A stretch of DNA of 64,000 bases, taken from positions 212,481 to 276,480 of the forward strand of contig JAHNEJ010003546.1 of assembly GCA_022559845.1 (NCBI GenBank), given 5' to 3'. Source of the DNA: Amorphophallus konjac. Taxonomy: Eukaryota; Streptophyta; Magnoliopsida; Alismatales; Araceae. The notes under the pieces are model-generated. The model ran no database searches and had not been told where the DNA came from. It worked only from the letters and a program-made list of their open reading frames with translations. The translations under genes were made by a program, and so were the position numbers. Of the stretch, positions 23,835-34,712 are shown one piece after another (position 1 is the first letter of the stretch; the number at the start of each line of letters is the position of its first letter).

Positions 23835-24586
23835 CTCTCTCTCACGATCAAGATGGGCCGTGGAAATAAATTAGGTCACTACAAGAAAAAGCGCGAATAG
23901 CGACCGACGTTTAGGTCGCTATTCGGTCTCTGATCGGTCGCAACAAGGCACTGCGACCGAACTGACACCAATTTGCGACCGAATATATCGGTCGCTATAT
24001 CATGGTCGCTAAATAGCGACCGATACCTATCGGTCGCAGAATAGGTCGCAGTTAGAGACCGATGCCTATCGGTCGCCGAATCTGTCTCTGATAGCGACCG
24101 CTATAAATCGGTCGCCGAATCGGTCGCTATAAGCGACCGACAAACATCGGTCGCAGGATCGGTCTCTAACTGTTCGGTCACAAATATGGTCGCTATTCGG
24201 TCGCTATACCGCATAGACGGTGGCTACCATGGTCTCTGTAGGAAGCGACCGAATGGGGTTCGGTCCCTATTCGGTCGCTAAGTTTGTAGTTTTTTTTTTT
24301 ATAAATTTATATAAACTGATAAATAAATTACCTGATAAATAACAAATTCATAACATAAATATAAAATCAACTACACAAATCACAATATCGACAAATCTCA
24401 AATTCATCACATACAAACACCTGATAAATAACAATTTCATAAAACAATAGTAAATCAACTACACGGATCACAATCTCCACGAACCTCAAATTACACACAA
24501 CTAAAATAAAATCACAAATTAATCATACATCCATAATCATACATCCATAATAATAAAATAACAACATACACACAACTAAAATAAAA

Positions 24587-24679
24587 TCACAAATCCTCCA
24601 CATATGTCTCATCCTGGTCGTCGTCTCGTCCAACATCATCCTGGTCGTCGTCTCGTCCAACATATCGCGACGGATGATC
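24587..24679 (-). pseudogene. Last exon of a CACTA-encoded protein (acidic C-terminus)
   Basis: On the minus strand an ATACAG acceptor opens a frame of 30 codons plus TGA. It is rich in Asp and Glu, with a duplicated VGRDDDQD segment and ending in VEDL. A comparable acidic terminal exon follows the end of CACTA 2 at the same relative position, so it is probably the 3' exon of the transposase gene, left behind after internal deletion. The upstream exons are gone. Confidence 0.55.
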
Positions 24680-24820
24680 CTGTATATCATTTAAAAAAAC
24701 TATAATCAAATCCTTAATAAAGAAATCAAGCATTAACAAGAGTATGCCAATAGTTTAAGCCAGCTCATTTTCATATATATAAATACACACACACAATATA
24801 TAAGTTCAATAATCAAATTG

Positions 24821-25860
24821 TATTTTAAAAATGAACTTTGAGCGCCGAGCTCAAATCGGGCATCCGATTTGGATTCCGTCAGTTCTGACAAGTCACTTTC
24901 ATCTCCCCGGTCGTATTGGAATGACCGGCACGGCCATCCGACCGGTATTTCAAATTTTAGACCCCCGGACCCGTCCTAACAGTTCATTTAAACTAAGTGT
25001 ATTTTAAAAATGAACTTTGAGCGCCGAGCTCAAATCGGGCATCCGATTTGGATTCCGTCAGTTCTGACAAGTCACTTTCATCTCCCCGGTCGTATTGGAA
25101 TGACCGGCACGGCCATCCGACCGGTATTTCAAATTTTAGACACCCGGACCCGTCCTAACAGTTCATTTAAACTAAGTGTATTTTAAAAATGAACTTTGAG
25201 CGCCGAGCTCAAACCGGGCATCCGATTTGGATTCCGTCAGTTCTGACAAGTCACTTTCATCTCCCCGGTCATATTGGAATGACCGGCACGGCCATCCGAC
25301 CGGTATTTCAAATTTTAGACCCCCGGACCCGTCCTAACAGTTCATTTAAACTAAGTGTATTTTAAAAATGAAGTTTGAGCGCCGAGCTCAAACCGGGCAT
25401 CCGATTTGGATTCCGTCAGTTCTGACAAGTCACTTTCATCTCCCCGGTCGTATTGGAATGACCGGCACGGCCATCCGACCGGTATTTCAAATTTTAGACC
25501 CCCGGACCCGTCCTAACAGTTCATTTAAACTAAGTGTATTTTAAAAATGAAGTTTGAGCGCCGAGCTCAAACCGGGCATCCGATTTGGATTCCGTCAGTT
25601 CTGACAAGTCACTTTCATCTCCCCGGTCGTATTGGAATGACCGGCACGGCCATCCGACCGGTATTTCAAATTTTAGACCCCCGGACCCGTCCTAACAGTT
25701 CATTTGAACTAAGTGTATTTTAAAAATGAAGTTTGAGCGCCGAGCTCAAACCGGGCATCCTATTTGGATTCCGTCAGTTCTGACAAGTCACTTTCATCTC
25801 CCCGGTCGTATTGGAATGACCGGCATGGCCATCCGACCGGTATTTCAAATTTTAACTACT
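24821..25860. repeat. 179-bp tandem repeat array, about 5.8 copies
   Basis: The unit start TATTTTAAAAATGAA falls at 24821, 25000, 25179, 25358, 25537 and 25716, exactly 179 bases apart each time. Copies differ at only a few bases. The last one breaks off in TTTCAAATTTTA. The same repeat family, more diverged, forms the array of CACTA 2 from about 49975. Confidence 0.97.
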
Positions 25861-26034
25861 CTACGGTACATCCATGAACGATCTTCAGACATTTTCCCTA
25901 TGCAAATGAAATGTAAACACACAAAACTTTAACATGTTTAACAAAATAAAAACTCCAACCCTTTCCTCACATCGTCCATCTCTGCCATTTTAAATAGGAA
26001 GGAAATATCATTTAGATTTTCACTTTTTAACCCA

Positions 26035-26310
26035 TCTGTGAAGGTTTGATCGCACGATTAATTACTATATGTGTTGTGTTATTTGCTAAAAATTTCGGCA
26101 GCATCTCCTCACACCTCTCCGATATACCACAAAATATTTATTGATTAAGAAATTTTCTTAAACACTTACTAATAAGTGGTTAAGAAAATAATCAAAATCA
26201 ATAAAGGTATATCAGAGAGGAATGAGAAGACGCATCCAGCCAAAATTTTTAACAAACAACACAAACACATATAGTAATTAACCACCTAAGTGCGATCAAA
26301 CATTCACAGA
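26035..26310. repeat. Foldback: inverted repeat with arms of about 135 bp
   Basis: The left arm runs from TCTGTGAAGGTTTGATCGCA to about 26169 and the right arm from about 26172 to the complementary TGCGATCAAACATTCACAGA at 26310. Shared blocks include TTAATTACTATATGTGTT and GATATACC. The loop is only a few bases, so transcription would give a near-perfect long hairpin. A second small inverted pair (CAAGACTTTG/CAAAGTCTTGA) follows at about 26325-26405. Confidence 0.85.
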
Positions 26311-26615
26311 CTGTCCAAACGGGACAATTCAAGACTTTGAGTTAGATATACACATTCTCATCATTCAAAATGAGAACGTGCACATCAATCCCAAAGTCTT
26401 GAACGGGTAGATTGATTGACACGGGCTTAACACGCTCTCCTAAGATACGTGCAATGTTAGGTTGCACCCACGCATCTCAGCTAACATACAACACCCAACT
26501 AATTAAATATTGACAAGATACTAACACATTCTAAAAACATAGCAATAACATGTGAAATTGACAATACATGTACACAATGAAAACATGAATTTTATTGTAA
26601 CATCCAACACATTCA

Positions 26616-26745
26616 GTTAATTTTCTTGGTCGGCTGTACCATCCCAACCTTATGAGTTTGATAGGGTACTGTTTGGAGGATGACCACCGGCTGCTGGTGT
26701 ATGAGTTCATGCCACGGGGAAGCCTGGAGAACCATCTTTTTAGGA
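26616..26745 (+). pseudogene. RLCK-VII kinase gene fragment, exon a
   Basis: Encodes the middle of a plant receptor-like cytoplasmic kinase of subfamily VII (PBL9/10/APK1-like): [19 protein letters not shown] followed by [18 protein letters not shown], kinase subdomains III-V. It ends in phase 1 before a GTATGT donor. The frame is open. The start of the fragment is probably where the captured DNA begins, since upstream sequence has no kinase similarity. It lies inside CACTA 1, so it is a transduplicated host gene piece. Confidence 0.88.
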
Positions 26746-26915
26746 GTATGTCTGTTTCGATTATTCTCTGCACCGTTTGGTTTGCTGACTCATTTAGGCA
26801 CCTGTTTTCTTAAAGAAAAAAAATTGCAATGCGCAGTGGCCTCACCTTTTACCCAATGGTTACCTACGTAGTTCTTTTGAATCAGTTTTTGAACCCCACA
26901 ATGTCGATTCTGCAG

Positions 26916-27058
26916 GGGGTTCATACTTCCAGCCTCTCTCCTGGAACCTTAGGATGAAGGTTGCTCTTGGAGCCGCAAAGGGGCTGGCCTTTCTGCATGG
27001 TGCTGAAACAAAGGTTATATATCGGGATTTTAAGACATCAAATGTGCTTCTTGATTCA
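26916..27058 (+). pseudogene. RLCK-VII kinase gene fragment, exon b
   Basis: Bounded by a CTGCAG acceptor and a GTAAGT donor. It completes the split codon of exon a, then gives 47 codons including [20 protein letters not shown] and [15 protein letters not shown], which holds the catalytic-loop HRD-equivalent YRD and the conserved lysine and asparagine. The frame is intact. The intron from 26746 to 26915 is kept, so capture happened at the DNA level and not through mRNA. Confidence 0.9.
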
Positions 27059-27164
27059 GTAAGTGGAGACCCTTGTCTTATAGTTGATGGATGATATGTT
27101 TTCTTGATTAACGTTCCCCGTCATGATGTTCTGCCTCTCAAATCCCTTCTTTGCAAACCTACAA

Positions 27165-27288
27165 AATTATAATGCCAAGCTTTCCGACTTTGGCTTGGCA
27201 AAAGATGGACCAACTGGTAACAAGAGCCATGTGTCAACTAGGGTCATGGGAACATACGGATATGCTGCTCCTGAGTACCTTGCAACAG
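27165..27288 (+). pseudogene. RLCK-VII kinase gene fragment, exon c
   Basis: Encodes [18 protein letters not shown], the activation segment with DFG, and [16 protein letters not shown] with the APE motif, ending in phase 1 at a GTAAAC donor. The normal acceptor AG before AATTATAAT reads AA here, so this intron is unlikely to be spliced correctly. The kinase C-lobe after APE is absent from the window, and so are the N-lobe glycine loop and catalytic lysine. The fragment cannot encode an active kinase. Confidence 0.88.
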
Positions 27289-28370
27289 GTAAACCTTTGG
27301 TTCCAAACTGCTTGTATGTCCCTCCATCTTTTTGTCTTTAGGTGTTCCATTTTCAAGTGCTGATCAGTGTGTCTCAGATTTTTGGATGGCATTTGTCTTG
27401 CTTTTTTTTTTCTCTGTGGGTAACAAGATGCCATTTTCTCTTCGTAAATGAGAAAATTGTGCCGAAATGACACGAGGAGTCGGCAAATAATTCGGATTAA
27501 AACAGAAACTGAGTTGGTAAGGGACCTTGAATAAAACATAGATTACCCATGAATTTCTCCTTGAATAAAGTGTTGACAGCTCAGGAATATTTGATCTGGA
27601 GAGTGATAGTATTGTCCATTGGCATGATTAAGATTCTCTAGTGTAATATTTGATTGTCATCTCCGAGATATTTTTGGAGTGAATTAGGGGCGGGTATATC
27701 ACCCCGACTGACCCACTCCTAACCCACCTCGGGTGATTTATTTCACCCCTTTTTAAGAATTCACATACCCTAACTTTATCTCTAACCGACTCCGATTAAG
27801 AAAAAAAAACGAACTAAATAAGAATAACTCGTCTCACCCTAATTAATCTATCGTAATCGGATTTACTTCTTTATCAAAGTGGCCCTACGAAATTAGTCCA
27901 TCGCTTGCGGGTCGTGACAAAGTGCCTTCAAACGTTAAGATTGCGTTTGAGAACGCAGATAGAAAAAGAGGCCATGGAATGATTATTTAAGCCTCAGTCT
28001 TTAAATAAAACTCTAGTGACACGTATTACATCTGTTGAATTTTTACACTATTTTTGGTTCTCATAAGAATGATGGGGTCATATGTAGAGTTCATCTTGTA
28101 CCTTTGCTTTAAAATTCTCATAATCCAATGTTTGGATTTGTTGGTTCTCAAGTTCTTGGATTTTGGGTTTGCTACAGTTTTAAATCGAAAAATAAGAATT
28201 GGGGAAAATACATGACACAATAAATGGACTGCATATTGAAGCCAGAACATTAATAACGGACCGGACAAACTAAAAAGATAATCTTATAATATTTCACACT
28301 ATTTTACAGGAGAACAAATGATATGTGGACACCATCTCAAGAGTCTTAAATAAATCAGGTTCATTGCACG
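27289..28370. other. CACTA 1 interior, nothing recognised
   Basis: Begins with what is probably the captured intron after exon c. The rest is AT-rich without a domain or repeat. Confidence 0.45.
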
Positions 28371-28375
28371 AGCAT

Positions 28376-28890
28376 AGCCCCTCCCCCGGAGCCCCTCCAC
28401 CGGAGCCCCTCCCCCTCCACCGGAGCCCCTCCCCCTGCGCAGCCCCCCCTCCACCGGAGCCCCTCCCCCTGCGCAACCCCCTCCCCTCCACCGGAGCCCC
28501 TCCCCCTGCGCAACCCCCTCCCCTCCACCGGAGCCCCCTCCCCCTCACCCCTGCGGAGCCCCCTCCCCTCCACCGGAGCCCATCCCCCTGCGCAGCCCCC
28601 CCTCCACCGGAGCCCCTCCCCCTGCGCAGCCCCCTCCCCTCCACCGGAGCCCCCTCCCCCTCACCCCACCGGAGCCCCTCCCCCTGCGCAGCCCCCTCCC
28701 GTCCACCGGAGCCCCCTCCCCCTCACCCCTGCGGAGCCCCCTCCCCTCCACCGGAGCCCCTCCCCCTCCCCTGCGCAGCCCCCTCCCCCTCCCCTGCGGA
28801 GCCCCCTCCCCCTCACCCGAGCTCCACCCCCCCTCCCAGACCAACCTCCCCCGCCACCCCCTCCCACCGAAACCCCCCTCACTGGAACCC
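28376..28890. repeat. C-rich tandem repeat inside CACTA 1
   Basis: About ten or more copies of a variable unit of 35-45 bases combining CTCCACCGGAGCCCC, CTCCCCCTGCGCAGCC and CCCCTCCCC. The plus strand is almost free of A and T. Long open frames in several registers encode Pro-rich strings and are compositional. Confidence 0.93.
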
Positions 28891-28917
28891 CTCCAAGAAG
28901 AAAAAAAATGAGAAATA

Positions 28918-29260
28918 GGGCATGGTCGATGGCCGGCGGGGAGGGAGAGGGGGGGGGAGAGAGGCGCGGGGCTGGAGGGAGAGGAGAGGGGGGGGAGATC
29001 GAGAGGGAGAGGACTTACCAGACCGAGGAGGGTGACGACGAGGACGACGGGGACCGACGAGGTCGACGGCGAGGATGGTGCGGGGCTGGCCGAGACAGCG
29101 AGCTCCGGCGTCCGTCCACCACCACGCCGCTCGCCACGCCCGTGGCCGCAAGGCAGAGGGGGGGGGGGGAGGGCGAGGGGGCCGGAGGGGGAGGGGAGAG
29201 CTCCGGTGGAGGAAGGGTTATCAGAAGTAAATGCAGGGGGGAGATGGTCGCGGGGTAAAT
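28918..29260. repeat. G-rich low-complexity segment of CACTA 1
   Basis: Directly follows the C-rich block but has the opposite strand bias (GGGAGAGGGGGGGG runs near 28950-29000 and 29157-29200), with a TCGACGACG-type middle part. Nothing else is recognised. Confidence 0.6.
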
Positions 29261-29588
29261 GCAGTCATATCAGCGACCGATTAGAGACCGAAATATATTC
29301 GGTCGCAACATCGGTCTCCAATTCGGTCGATTTTGAAAAAAAAGAGCCCGGAATAAATTCGAGCTAAATATAGCGACCTATTGGAGACCGAACTAAATTC
29401 GGTCGCCAAAACGGTCTCAGATATGCGACCGATTATTTCGGTCGCCGAATTGGTCTCTATTTGGGACCGACTAGCGACCGATTTAATCGGTCTCTAATTC
29501 GGTCGCTATAGCCACTTTTTCTTGTAGTGGTGGAGGTGACAAGATAATAAATATATGGGGTTGGGCCCAACACCATGCTCTAATACCA

Positions 29589-29708
29589 TGTTAAAATCCA
29601 CAAAATCACGGTGTTGAGATACACATGCCCAGGATCATAAGCACATGAACCACAACCCATTTAACCGATATGGGATTATTGTCCCGGGACTATACCCAAA
29701 TTCTAACA
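29589..29708 (-). repeat. TRIM 5' LTR
   Basis: 120 bp with TG...CA ends. The primer site 29577-29588 abuts it directly. Confidence 0.87.
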
Positions 29709-31088
29709 AATATATATGCATTACTTGCCCATACTTTCTAAAACCGGCCATAAGCCATTATATGTGCATGATTTGCCAATAGATAGGTCAAAAAACTAGA
29801 CATTTGGAAATCATATACATATATATAGGATGCCGTGATTTGCAAAAGATATGCATGAATAATATTCTCACTAGCTAAACTCCCGGATTTAGAAAATGCA
29901 TACAGAAAAGTGAAAGTAACCAATTTTTGATGGCATGCATGTTATTGACACGGGTAAGAGTTGAGTAAAAGACGCAAGTTTTTTTCCCGTTTTTTTCTCA
30001 ATCACATACCAAAGAAACAACAGAAATGATTCCAAATGTGTCAAAAGGCCACAACTACAAGATCGACCCACCGATCATATGACATGAGACCCATTGAAGA
30101 ATTCAATAAATTTCGTGGATCTAGCTAAATTATAATTTACACTATACAGTTGGCAAAGCAGTAAGTTTAGTCAGTGACACATCACCTAGCACGCATTTTT
30201 TGCATTAAGAGTGAGTGGGGAGTGAACATATATAGTGCACTCCGGGATGTTCCCTGAGCTATCTCTGGCATGTTGGAACCACCCTGATCTATTGACCATC
30301 AGAAGCTCAATGATGTATAGTAGTAGGTTATATTTTCAAACTCCTCCTATTTTGGCAGCAATTGGAAGACTGAATGAAATAGAAATGATTTGGTAGGAAA
30401 AAATCCCACCAACCAGTATGGACATTAAGGAATAGTTCATAATAGAGTTTTCACTGCACATCCAACACAAAATCCCAACCTCTTTCCCATCGACCAGCAT
30501 GGATATTAAGGAAAAATTCAGATTGCAAAAGACATTTGCAAGTATATGCACAAAATAAGAGAGACCAACCTTGTGGATCTACCAACCAGATAGAAGAAAA
30601 TGAAATTGAGTGTGAAAATCAGTGTGAAAATCTCTCATTCTAACCCGATTATCTTTATGGATCTATCAAATTGAAAAAGGGGTAAAATGAGATCGAGCTA
30701 TCCCTAAGATAATCGAGGGATAACCCTCTATCAAAGAGGGACTAAGGGACTTCTTTGATAGTGGACACTAGGAATTGCATTTATCGGAATAAGAAACTTA
30801 ATTTTTACTTGGATAACTATATTCTTATTCTATTTAGAGTAACAAAAAAAATTATGCAAATAGATAAAACGTAGTGCAAGTAAAAATAGGAAAAAAAATC
30901 AATCTTATTCCAGTTAGAATAGGAAGTTCTACTATTGCAATTGAATTAAATATTCTTATTTATTCTAAAATTATTCATTTTCACCTGTGGAATAACCAAT
31001 CCATGCCTCCGAAGTAAATAACTAGGATAAACTCGGATAACTCCTCCTCTATATCCTAGGCTCATCAGGTTATCGAAGGTTGAGAGCT
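29709..31088. other. AT-rich intergenic DNA, nothing recognised
   Basis: No domain-bearing frame. A small palindromic patch around 30640-30760 (GATAACCCTCTATCAAAGAGGGA) may be a MITE end. Confidence 0.45.
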
Positions 31089-31104
31089 AAGTGCAACAAT
31101 ATAT

Positions 31105-31231
31105 GACCCCCCGCCAGTGACGGCGTGGACACCCCCCTCCCCCCTCCTACGCAGCTGGTAGGAGGGCACGGGTTCAAGCCGTGCCTCCCACCGGGAGATG
31201 CTTGTCTCCGCTTTCCCCTCCCCTAAAAAAA
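31105..31231 (+). mobile_element. SINE with 16-bp target duplication
   Basis: A short element with a tRNA-like B box (GGGTTCAAGCC) preceded by CAGCTGGTAGGAGG, a CTTTCCCC tail region and an A9 tail. It is bounded by AAGTGCAACAATATAT at 31089-31104 and again at 31232-31247. Perfect 16-bp duplications plus an A tail are the mark of LINE-mediated SINE insertion. The perfect TSD points to a fairly recent event. Confidence 0.88.
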
Positions 31232-31247
31232 AAGTGCAACAATATAT

Positions 31248-31460
31248 AATATAATGAAGTTTAAGTTCGTAGTTCCCGAACTGCTCCTTTTGTGACCCCT
31301 TTGGGCTGGGCCCAATAAGCAACAGTTTTTATCTTTTAAACTTTGAGAAAGTAAAAACAACTTGTCTATGCCACGTACACTCTCGCCGCAAAAGATCGAA
31401 TTAGCCAAACCTCAATTTCATAATGTCTTGATCAGAAACTTAGCGTATTACAGTAACAAG

Positions 31461-31512
<52 letters not shown>

Positions 31513-32061
31513 GCTGAGAGTTAATTCTCCATGCTTCACTTTCATTCAGAGGCAGATAGCCATGACACTGCTGGTTGCTTATCTGAAGCCATATTTCTCC
31601 TCCTCTGTTGATCGCTTCAAAGTTATATATTAATCTCCTCTGACAGCACATATGAGGCCATGAAGAATTCTAGGTAGCCAACAATTGGAGCTGCCAGAGT
31701 GGTGGTTCAGATGGTACAGTCCTTGCCGCTAGATGGGCCCAATTTGATGGAGGGCCATCCGTTTCGGCCCGTTGGCCGGAAGTCTGGGCGCTGAAAGGAC
31801 GGGCAAGGCTGCAAGCTGGGGATGGGCCCGAGCCTGCTGTCGCTGTGCATGTTGGAGTCGCCAGGCTCGTTGGTACTACGCCGTTTAAAACTACGTAAAT
31901 AAAAAACTACCCAGGTGGGAACATGGGGTTCTCGGTGATGAACGATGGATGTCGTGCTAGGGCACACTATCTCTACTTCCAATCCTAGAAGTCCCATGAA
32001 CAGCAAACGTGGTCGGTACACAGACCCGTGAACAGCATACGTGCACATGTACACATGGAAT

Positions 32062-32096
<35 letters not shown>

Positions 32097-34712
32097 CCTC
32101 GGTTTATAGTCGAATAATTTGATACTCCAATTGAGTTGGCCTTCTGGATGGCCTAATTAAAGCATTGCTTATGCAACAAGCATCAATATTCTACGCCAAG
32201 AGATCCTCTGCTTCATGGCTATGTATATATCTCTTTCAGCTCATCAAGCACATGCCATGCAACCTCAGTCCAATCAGTACTCATTCATGAAATGAAATAG
32301 AACATGCATCGTCACTCTATTTTGGAGAGATATTGTTTCATTTTAATTAGCTATATTTCATTCTGTTCCTAGTTGTTAACCAGCGCAACATCCTCGGTAT
32401 GTATCCTCATGCATCTTACCAGCAATTGAAGAATGGTATAATGATGATATAAGAGAGCCCGTTGAGAACAAATGAGGTTCTGCACAACCGTGCCGTCAAT
32501 AAAAGTAGTCTGCTAACCTGGGAGGTGAAAACCAATTTCCATACATGCTCAGTTCTACCCAAGTTTGCTTGCTAGGTAACTCTCTTTGTTACAACAGTTT
32601 AGAAAAGGGATTTTAAGTCGATAGCTTGTGGTTGAAGGCAGGCCATGCATGATTATAGTCGAGTCGGTGTATCTTTATTCAAACCCTCCATAACTTGCAA
32701 CGCTAGTTGGGTCACTCCCTCTGGGTGCTCACACCACCGATCGAGGTTACGTCTGTTCATGCGAGATAGCTACATGTAAAGGGTGTATTGACGTCACGTT
32801 GGACCGACAAAAGTTGGCATTAAACATCATTTGTTACAAACCATCTATCTTTTCTTAAAATCTAAGTATTGAAGTTAGGGATTCTTTTTGTTATAAGTCA
32901 GTTCAATTCTTTTGTATAATCTAATATGAGACTAAAAATACTAACAGTTCTAACTGACCAAGAGTCTCACACTCCCTCCGATTGTTCAGACCACCTATCT
33001 ATGACATAATACATAGTTACATACAACACACTGCATTTGATCTTAATGTTGGAAAGGGCGTACATATATCCCCATCATCTAGATGGTCCTACTCGATGAC
33101 ACGGATCTCGTTAGGTTTATACTCGCGTTGAGCCCCTTGAAAGCCACATTGCCTCTTTTGTGGTCCGTCCAAGAGCTCAATTAATGGTGTAGAGACTGTA
33201 CGTCACAGCATTACAGATGGAGTGTAATGTTGTCCATGCTTAGCAAATTTGCCACGGAACTAAAGAGAGTCTGAAGCAAAAATTTTCAAGACTCCTCTTT
33301 TCTTCGACAACCTTGTGGATGAATCATCATCTTGGAGATTGTTTGTGTGATGGAAACTTCATTATATCAAAGACGTACGTAAGAATTTTGCCATATATAT
33401 GATCCATACTGAAGGCGGTGTCATTTCCCTGTGGCAAAATTCATAATGTTCACATGGGTCTAGCTATAGTACCTTAATTTATCGATCTAATTATATAATG
33501 GTTATTGCATGCTTTATGATCACTTATTTAAATCTTCCACGACTGCAAATGATCATGGGAGTTGCCGCATCTGAATGGAGTCCCATGTCCGCGTGAATGT
33601 AGAACAACAACTCCACTACATGGAAATAGATTCACACGACAGGAAAGAAGCCGCCATGATCAGGGATCTGAATCACCTTTCACAAGAATTGGTTATAAGA
33701 CGCATGCATGCACACAGCTTCCTGAAGACGTAAGGAAAGAAACCCTTTAATATATGCTAACCCTATTTGTTAATCTTCTGTCACTTATTTGTAGGAAAAT
33801 GCACTTCAGAATTACACATTTAATTGATTAGATTTTCAGAGCAGCCAGAAGATGAAATGATATATTAATTCATTCATCCGATGTGCACGAAAGTGTTTTG
33901 CGCACGACACCACATGCGAACCAACCAGGAACAATATTGGAGTTCGCAGGAATATTGAACGGATCGGTCAACTTGAGCGCTTAGGGATCGATATGGACCA
34001 GGAATATTGAATGGATTGCTTGCCGCCTGGACAATCCAGTGGCACTGGATCGGTTGACCAGCAGCTCTGTTCTGCTTCTTGTCGTTCCGTCGCTTATCCT
34101 CCACGCAGCAAAATTGACTAGTTACTCAAAATACAAATGAATGGCAATCACACAAAGGATGAACATCGTGATTTATGTGGTGCGGAGGCAGAGCCTCTTA
34201 CGTTCATGGGAAGAGTATCAAGAGAAACTCACTTTAGCGTGAAGAAGTACGGTGGATGGTGAAGCCACCTCGCATCAACACCGGTTGACTTCTCCGAGGA
34301 AAGGAAGCACACTCGTGAGCTCGAAACTCTTCTCCAGGCGACACTCCTGAAGCCAATGAGCATCACGAGATGAGAAGACGATGGTAGAGCAAGAAGAGAA
34401 GATGATGTCCAGCTCTCCTCTCCTCTTACAACCACACCCCTCTTTGTCTCAATGCACGTACACAATTGCACTACACCTCATCTCTCTCTCTCTCTCTCTC
34501 TTTTCTTGTTCAGGATAAAGAGAAGGGGATGAGAAGGGAGAGAAGTTGACATAATAAGGGAGAGGCAAGGGGAGAAAACATATAGTGTTCACGGATTTCG
34601 GATTGTATTTTTACAGGTTTCGGATCATGTTTTCGTAAAAATTTGAATTTTTAGATATTGGATCTTTGGATCCCTAAATATGAAACATTAATTTATTTTA
34701 CCGTTACTGTGG
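31248..34712. other. Intergenic DNA with microsatellites, no gene recognised
   Basis: Contains an AT run at 31465-31512, a GA run at 32066-32093 and a CT run near 34480-34502. The part at 34100-34500 (containing ATTTATGTGGTGCGGAGG) resembles a plant repeat end, and a similar phrase (TTTTTAGGTGGTTCGGG) occurs near 37798. Open frames have no known domain. Confidence 0.45.

Larger units (their letters stand above)
23877..29529. mobile_element. CACTA (En/Spm-type) transposon 1, 5.65 kb
   Basis: The left end reads CACTACAAGAAAAAGCGCG and the right end reads CTTTTTCTTGTAGTG, the inverted CACTA termini. Both ends carry many subterminal copies of GCGACCGA in both orientations (23890-24290 and 29268-29515), the usual transposase-binding layout. 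The expected 3-bp target duplication is not perfect (GGT left, GTG right). Inside are a terminal acidic exon, a 179-bp tandem array, a foldback, a kinase gene fragment and GC-rich repeats. No complete transposase is present, so it is non-autonomous. Confidence 0.9.
23716..29708 (-). mobile_element. TRIM-type miniature LTR retrotransposon, split by a CACTA element
   Basis: Two direct repeats of 119-120 bp (23716-23834 and 29589-29708) begin TGTTAAAATC and end AACA, are about 85 percent identical, and are flanked by the same AATAT on both sides (23711-23715 and 29709-29713). Next to the right copy lies TGGTATTAGAGC on the minus strand, one base from the Met-tRNA primer site, and next to the left copy a GTGAGAGAGAG purine tract. 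Without the CACTA insertion the internal region is only about 97 bp, far too small to code, which is the definition of a TRIM. Confidence 0.88.

Noticed and set aside
28325..28918. Open frame of 197 codons, Pro-rich
   Set aside because: Encoded by the CCGGAGCCCC tandem repeat; other frames are open too.
31105..31231. tRNA gene
   Set aside because: B box is present but the sequence does not fold as a cloverleaf, and the A tail with TSD shows a SINE.
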